Below are positions 6,427 to 9,287 of a stretch of 9,287 nucleotides of DNA, in pieces (positions within the stretch are counted from its first letter, which is position 1; each line of letters starts with the position of its first letter). The DNA comes from an uncultured Christensenellaceae bacterium. Its GTDB lineage: Bacteria; Bacillota; Clostridia; Christensenellales; UBA3700. Location: NCBI GenBank assembly GCA_910587685.1, contig CAJUMY010000003.1:135035-144321 (forward strand), read 5' to 3'. Under the pieces are notes generated by a model. It was not told the DNA's origin. It did not search any database and was given only the letters and a program-made list of their open reading frames with translations. The position numbers were made by a program, and so were the translations under genes.

Positions 6427-6473
6427 AAAAAACACGAGCAGGACGCAGTCGGTGTCGTGTTTTGGAATGGTAC
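6427..6473 (-). repeat. 47-bp direct repeat: tRNA-Arg 3' tip plus terminator (copy B)
   Basis: The partner of 4422-4468. Here it is in its native place, overlapping the end of the intact tRNA gene. The two copies bracket the S41 peptidase gene. Confidence 0.9.
6429..6463 (-). terminator. Terminator of the tRNA-Arg gene
   Basis: On the minus strand AAAACACGA pairs with TCGTGTTTT (9 bp), with a small inner GAC/GTC stem, followed by TTTTTTTATTTTT. It begins four bases after the tRNA CCA. Confidence 0.85.
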
Positions 6474-6542
6474 TCCCGGCGGGAATCGAACCCACAACGG
6501 TCCCTTAGGAGGGGACTGTTATATCCATTTAACTACGGAAGC
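6468..6542 (-). tRNA. tRNA-Arg (anticodon CCU)
   Basis: The minus strand folds as a complete cloverleaf. The acceptor is GCTTCCG with CGGGAGT (two G-U pairs). The D stem is GTTA/TAAC. The anticodon stem is GTCCC/GGGAC with loop CTCCTAA, giving anticodon CCT for AGG codons. The T arm is GTGGG-TTCGATT-CCCGC. The discriminator is A, and CCA is encoded in the gene. Confidence 0.96.
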
Positions 6543-6977
6543 GTAAATATATTAAACTGTCAACGCCGATACAGCGCAAAAACTGTAGGCATCGCCGAAA
6601 TTTATTCGTTAGCGAAACTTTATTGTTGACCAATCAATCGTTCATTATTCTAAGCCGACAAATATACTCGCTATGCGATTTACCTCGTCAAAACTTAGGA
6701 CTATATTACGATTTAATACCGGCGGAATACTACCTCGCCTTTTGTTTAGATAAATTATACATTAAAATATTTTCATTGTAAAGGATATTTCCCTACTTTC
6801 CGCAATATAGGCTCGACTCTCCGCGTAAATATTATAAATAAAGAATCTATAAATATCTACCCTGTTTCAACTACCTGACCGCACTGAAAATCATAAAATG
6901 CCGCTACCATTGCGCGACAGCGATAGCGAGCTAATAATGGTCTCCCATAAAAATCTTAAAAAATTCACTGAAAAGCA
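6543..6977. other. Non-coding region between tRNA-Arg and padR-type gene
   Basis: Besides the minus-strand promoter at 6754-6782 it holds an imperfect hairpin around 6905-6942 (ACCATT with AATGGT, and GCGA repeated in the loop). I see no gene, known RNA or mobile element. Confidence 0.5.
6754..6782 (-). promoter_or_regulatory. Minus-strand promoter upstream of tRNA-Arg
   Basis: On the minus strand TTTACA (6782-6777), a 17-base spacer and a perfect TATAAT (6759-6754). It points to the tRNA-Arg gene, about 205 bases away, and is the best promoter I can see for it. The transcribed leader contains no gene I can support. Confidence 0.55.
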
Positions 6978-7006
6978 TTGACAGGTCATACTATGCAATG
7001 TATAAT
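6978..7006 (+). promoter_or_regulatory. Consensus promoter of the PadR operon
   Basis: TTGACA (6978-6983), a 17-base spacer and TATAAT (7001-7006) match the sigma-A consensus perfectly. Transcription would begin near 7013. Confidence 0.9.
6988..7003 (+). promoter_or_regulatory. Probable PadR operator (ATAC-N8-GTAT)
   Basis: The dyad ATAC-N8-GTAT overlaps the promoter spacer and the first bases of the -10 box. PadR repressors commonly bind dyads with an 8-base spacing, and bound protein would block RNA polymerase here. I infer autorepression of the operon. Confidence 0.5.
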
Positions 7007-7027
7007 ATTGTGTGATAGGAGGTAACA

Positions 7028-7348
7028 ATGAATATACAATTAAAAAAGGGGCTTGTTGAAATGTGTGTTCTCGCCATTATCTCCAAAGAACCGTCGTACG
7101 GCTACAAGATAGTCAGCGATATGAAGGAGATAATGATACTATCGGAATCGACTTTGTATCCAATACTAAGGAGACTCGAGAGCGCGAAACAGCTCACGAC
7201 TTTCACAAGAGACTATAACGGAAGATTACGCAAATATTATCAGATCACGAGCGAAGGTCTGAGACGGTTAAGCGCTTTCAAAGACGAATGGGAAGAGATG
7301 AAAAGCGTATACGACTTCATTAACGAAAGGAGTGTAATAAGAAAATGA
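7028..7348 (+). CDS. PadR family transcriptional regulator
   Basis: A 106-residue winged-helix regulator of the short PadR type (PadR-s2 like), which binds DNA as a dimer. The signature parts are present: LAIISKEPSYGYKI (15-28), the recognition region SESTLYPILRRLES (39-52), and the wing GRLRKYYQITSEGLRRL (65-81). A short C-terminal helix (about 82-100) would dimerise. AGGAGG five bases before the ATG is the binding site for ribosomes. The stop overlaps the next start (ATGA), so the three genes are translated as an operon. In this type of cassette the regulator usually controls its own operon in response to envelope stress or antibiotics. The signal here is unknown. Confidence 0.95.
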   Translation: MNIQLKKGLVEMCVLAIISKEPSYGYKIVSDMKEIMILSESTLYPILRRLESAKQLTTFTRDYNGRLRKYYQITSEGLRRLSAFKDEWEEMKSVYDFINERSVIRK

Positions 7349-7938
7349 AAAAGAAAGGTTTCATTGACAGTCTATCCGAAAGGATATCTTATCTAAACGC
7401 CGATGAAAAGAATGAAATACTCAGCTACTACAGCGAGCTTATCGACGACAGAATGGATATGGGCGAAAACGAAGAGGACATAGTTTCTTCACTCGGTTCG
7501 CTTGACGTCATCGCTGAGAACATATCCGGAAGCTACTATCATAGACCGCAAAGTTACGGCGAGAGTACAGCGGCTAAACCGATCGCGCCTACAAGCGCAT
7601 CGACAGGCGCGACGACAAACAGCGAAGCCCCCGTCAAAGCGGATAAAAGCGACACGTTCAAAACTATCTTTTCGATAGTCGAAATAATTGTCCTTATCGC
7701 GCTCGCCGCAGTATGTATAGGCGTCGTTATCACCACGGTGATAGCGCTCATAGTCGGAGTATTCGTAATGATCGGCTCGTTCGTATTCATGACGCACGAC
7801 TTTTTCGCGGGTCTAATACAGCTAGGCGTTGCGATAATCATTATCGCCGTGAACAGTATAATATCAAAACTAGCGAATATGCTATCGCGTTTCTCAATAA
7901 GAAGGCTAAAAATTCTTATTTCGAAAACACCGGCTTAA
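7345..7938 (+). CDS. DUF1700 (HAAS domain) membrane protein
   Basis: A 197-residue protein with an N-terminal soluble helical domain (1-65) of the DUF1700/HAAS kind, with the typical FIDSLSERISYLNADEKNEI (6-25), YYSELIDDRM and a GxLDVIAENI-like end. A Pro/Ala/Ser/Thr-rich linker follows (about 68-103), then three membrane helices (about 108-130, 131-150 and 156-175) and a short basic cytoplasmic tail. It begins inside the end of the PadR gene with the ATGA overlap. AAAGGAG lies 12 bases upstream, so coupling to the previous gene is probable. Such proteins often stand between a PadR regulator and a DUF4097 protein and are thought to pass signals or shape the envelope. The molecular role is not established. 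Confidence 0.9.
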   Translation: MKKKGFIDSLSERISYLNADEKNEILSYYSELIDDRMDMGENEEDIVSSLGSLDVIAENISGSYYHRPQSYGESTAAKPIAPTSASTGATTNSEAPVKADKSDTFKTIFSIVEIIVLIALAAVCIGVVITTVIALIVGVFVMIGSFVFMTHDFFAGLIQLGVAIIIIAVNSIISKLANMLSRFSIRRLKILISKTPA

Positions 7939-7950
7939 AGGAGGCTTAAC

Positions 7951-8820
7951 ATGACACGTAAAAATAAAATGAACGTCTTATCGATAGTCTTCGATATAAT
8001 AATGGTACTTATCGGAATAACCGTTATAATAGTTGGATTCGTCAAAATCGACTTTGATATGGATCGGCTTACGGGAGAGAGCAACGACGCTGTTTTGGAA
8101 GAGCGAACCGAAAATTTTTCCGCATCCGAAATAAAGGACATCATCATTGACTGCGACGTAGCGGAGTTCAAGATCAACGCTTCGGGCGAAAGTAACGATA
8201 TAACGGTTAAAATCTCGGACAACAGCGTAATGCGATATACCGCAGAAGTTAGAGGCAAAACTCTCAACATCAAAAGCAAATCAAAACTTTGGCATTTCGG
8301 ACTATTCTCCGGAGGTAAGTGGTGGAATATATTCGACAATTCGCCGATAAGCCATCATTATTCTTTGGAAGTGACTGTACCGCTCGGTTATGAAATAGAC
8401 CGACTGGATATCGACGTCAGCGCAGGCAGCATCAGAGTATCGGATATAACCGCGAACAACTTCTATATAGAGAATAATGCGGGCGAAACCATTATCAATA
8501 ACGTTAGAGGCAATTCATTGACTATGGAGCAGAACGCAGGATCGACGAATATCTCGAACGCAGATTTTCGTAAAATGTATCTTAAAAATAATGCAGGAAA
8601 GATAACCACACGCGATTTGATATTCAGCGACCTGAATTTTTCAGTCAACGCGGGAGATGTCGATATTCACGCGATAGGTAAAAAAGCAGAATACACTATC
8701 GACGTAGACAGCAATGTCGGCAATAAGATCCCCTACCAAACAGGAACGACTGCGAAAACAATAACGGGAAATATAAATGCCGGAAACGTCTATTTGGAAT
8801 TTTCGGAAAATGTCGCTTAA
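7951..8820 (+). CDS. DUF4097 family beta-repeat membrane protein
   Basis: A 289-residue protein with one N-terminal membrane helix (about 9-31) and an outer beta-rich domain of the DUF4097 (adhesin-like) family. The core consists of short repeats each marked by Ala-Gly (SAGSIRV, NAGETII, NAGSTNI, NAGKITT, NAGDVDI), with Ala at residues 158, 177, 196, 215 and 234, an exact 19-residue period. A last NAGNVYLEF occurs at 276-284. This fits a beta-solenoid. AAAGGAGG six bases before the ATG gives strong translation; it lies 12 bases after the DUF1700 stop. The gene is the last of the operon. The function of the family is unclear; it is linked to envelope stress and membrane surface organisation. 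Confidence 0.92.
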   Translation: MTRKNKMNVLSIVFDIIMVLIGITVIIVGFVKIDFDMDRLTGESNDAVLEERTENFSASEIKDIIIDCDVAEFKINASGESNDITVKISDNSVMRYTAEVRGKTLNIKSKSKLWHFGLFSGGKWWNIFDNSPISHHYSLEVTVPLGYEIDRLDIDVSAGSIRVSDITANNFYIENNAGETIINNVRGNSLTMEQNAGSTNISNADFRKMYLKNNAGKITTRDLIFSDLNFSVNAGDVDIHAIGKKAEYTIDVDSNVGNKIPYQTGTTAKTITGNINAGNVYLEFSENVA

Positions 8821-8864
8821 AACCGGTTAAAATCGTAATTTTTAGTGAGAAAACTTTATAGATC

Positions 8865-8908
8865 AAAAGAACAGCTTCGGATGTATAATTATCCGAAGCT
8901 GTTCTTTT
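8865..8908. terminator. Strong bidirectional terminator
   Basis: A perfect 18-bp stem (8865-8882 with 8891-8908) has an 8-base loop. On the plus strand it continues with more T residues and ends the PadR operon, 45 bases after the DUF4097 stop. On the minus side the tail TTTTGATC can serve the gene at 9025-9287. Confidence 0.9.
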
Positions 8909-9024
8909 TCTTTTATTATTTTCTCCATACTCTGCAAATTCATATCAAAATGCAACTATAAACACGCGTTCATAGATATAAAATGTCAGATTTTTCAATA
9001 CATATAATATATTTTCTCTGTATA

Positions 9025-9287
9025 TCATATCTCGGCGCTTTCGCCTTCGACGCTCTTTTCCTTTTCTCTTTTCGCTCTGCGTTTCTCTCTGAGTAACTGC
9101 TTTCTGTATTCGAGATTTTCCTCTATCTGCGTGACTCTTAGGTCGATTAGATCCTTCGCCATCTCGTAAGCAGATTCGCCGTCTACCGCCATCTCAGTCT
9201 CCTTGATCTTTATCTCCGCGTCGTTCTCGCGAGCGTTCCTGCGTATAGTTCTCAGCCTCTCGTCCTCGATCCTAAAGTACGCCATGA
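9025..9287 (-). CDS. Charged coiled-coil-like protein, 5' end possibly outside
   Basis: I do not recognise this protein. The visible part begins with ATG at 9285-9283, only two bases from the window edge, so it is not known whether this Met is the start or lies inside a longer protein. The 86 visible residues are rich in Glu, Arg and Lys (RIEDERLRTIRRNARENDAE, then a region like LREKRRAKREKEKS at 69-82) and are probably helical or coiled coil. No membrane segment or signal is seen. The C-terminus ends VEGESAEI before TGA. The gene faces the PadR operon and shares its terminator. Confidence 0.7.
   Translation of the reverse strand, partial: MAYFRIEDERLRTIRRNARENDAEIKIKETEMAVDGESAYEMAKDLIDLRVTQIEENLEYRKQLLREKRRAKREKEKSVEGESAEI

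Noticed and set aside
4422..6473. A complete mobile element or integrase-borne island
   Set aside because: Only tRNA-end repeats are present. There is no integrase, transposase or inverted terminal repeat in the window.
6192..6629. Plus-strand ORFs across the tRNA-Arg region
   Set aside because: They run through the tRNA gene and its terminator on the opposite strand, have no ribosome binding site, and their peptides reflect tRNA sequence.
6650..6745. Short minus-strand open stretch after the promoter at 6754-6782
   Set aside because: About 30 codons with coding-like text, but there is no ATG, GTG or TTG start at a fitting distance from a ribosome binding site.

Overview
The window looks like a chromosomal piece of an uncultured, low-to-moderate GC Bacillota (Clostridia-type) bacterium. 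The evidence is strong AGGAGG-type ribosome binding sites, sigma-A-type promoters (one perfect TTGACA-N17-TATAAT), rho-independent terminators, GTG starts on several genes, and a PadR/DUF1700/DUF4097 cassette typical of this phylum. No taxon can be fixed from the sequence alone.

Layout from left to right. (1) Positions 1-548, minus strand: 5' part of a gene for a single-pass membrane protein with a very long glutamate-rich tail, running off the left edge, with a promoter and a roughly 190-nt leader. (2) 549-1520: mostly non-coding, with two probable gene remnants (minus 933-1039, plus 1040-1375) and a plus-strand terminator. (3) 1554-4316, minus strand: a lipoprotein gene, then an ECF sigma factor gene, then a membrane anti-sigma-like gene. 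The lipoprotein and the anti-sigma-like protein share an ectodomain that is identical over 786 bp of DNA while both ends have diverged. This is the most interesting part of the window. (4) 4422-6542: a three-helix membrane S41-family peptidase gene on the minus strand, bracketed by direct repeats made of the 3' tip of a tRNA-Arg(CCU) gene plus its terminator. The intact tRNA gene is at 6468-6542, and a third, truncated tRNA-end copy lies at 6336-6358. (5) 6543-6977: non-coding, with a good minus-strand promoter. (6) 6978-8908, plus strand: a clean operon of PadR regulator, DUF1700 membrane protein and DUF4097 beta-repeat protein, with a strong promoter carrying a dyad and a strong 18-bp terminator. 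(7) 9025-9287, minus strand: 3' part of a charged, coiled-coil-like protein of unknown function that reaches the right edge.

How the genes may work together. The sigma factor and the anti-sigma-like protein are translationally adjacent (TAAATG) and should form a membrane-to-nucleus-free envelope signalling pair. The lipoprotein just upstream would display the same domain on the same outer face of the membrane, so it could be a decoy, co-receptor or competitor for the anti-sigma sensor. Because the two copies are direct repeats around the sigma gene, recombination between them would delete the sigma factor and the membrane anchor of its inhibitor. The PadR operon is a separate, self-regulated envelope module.
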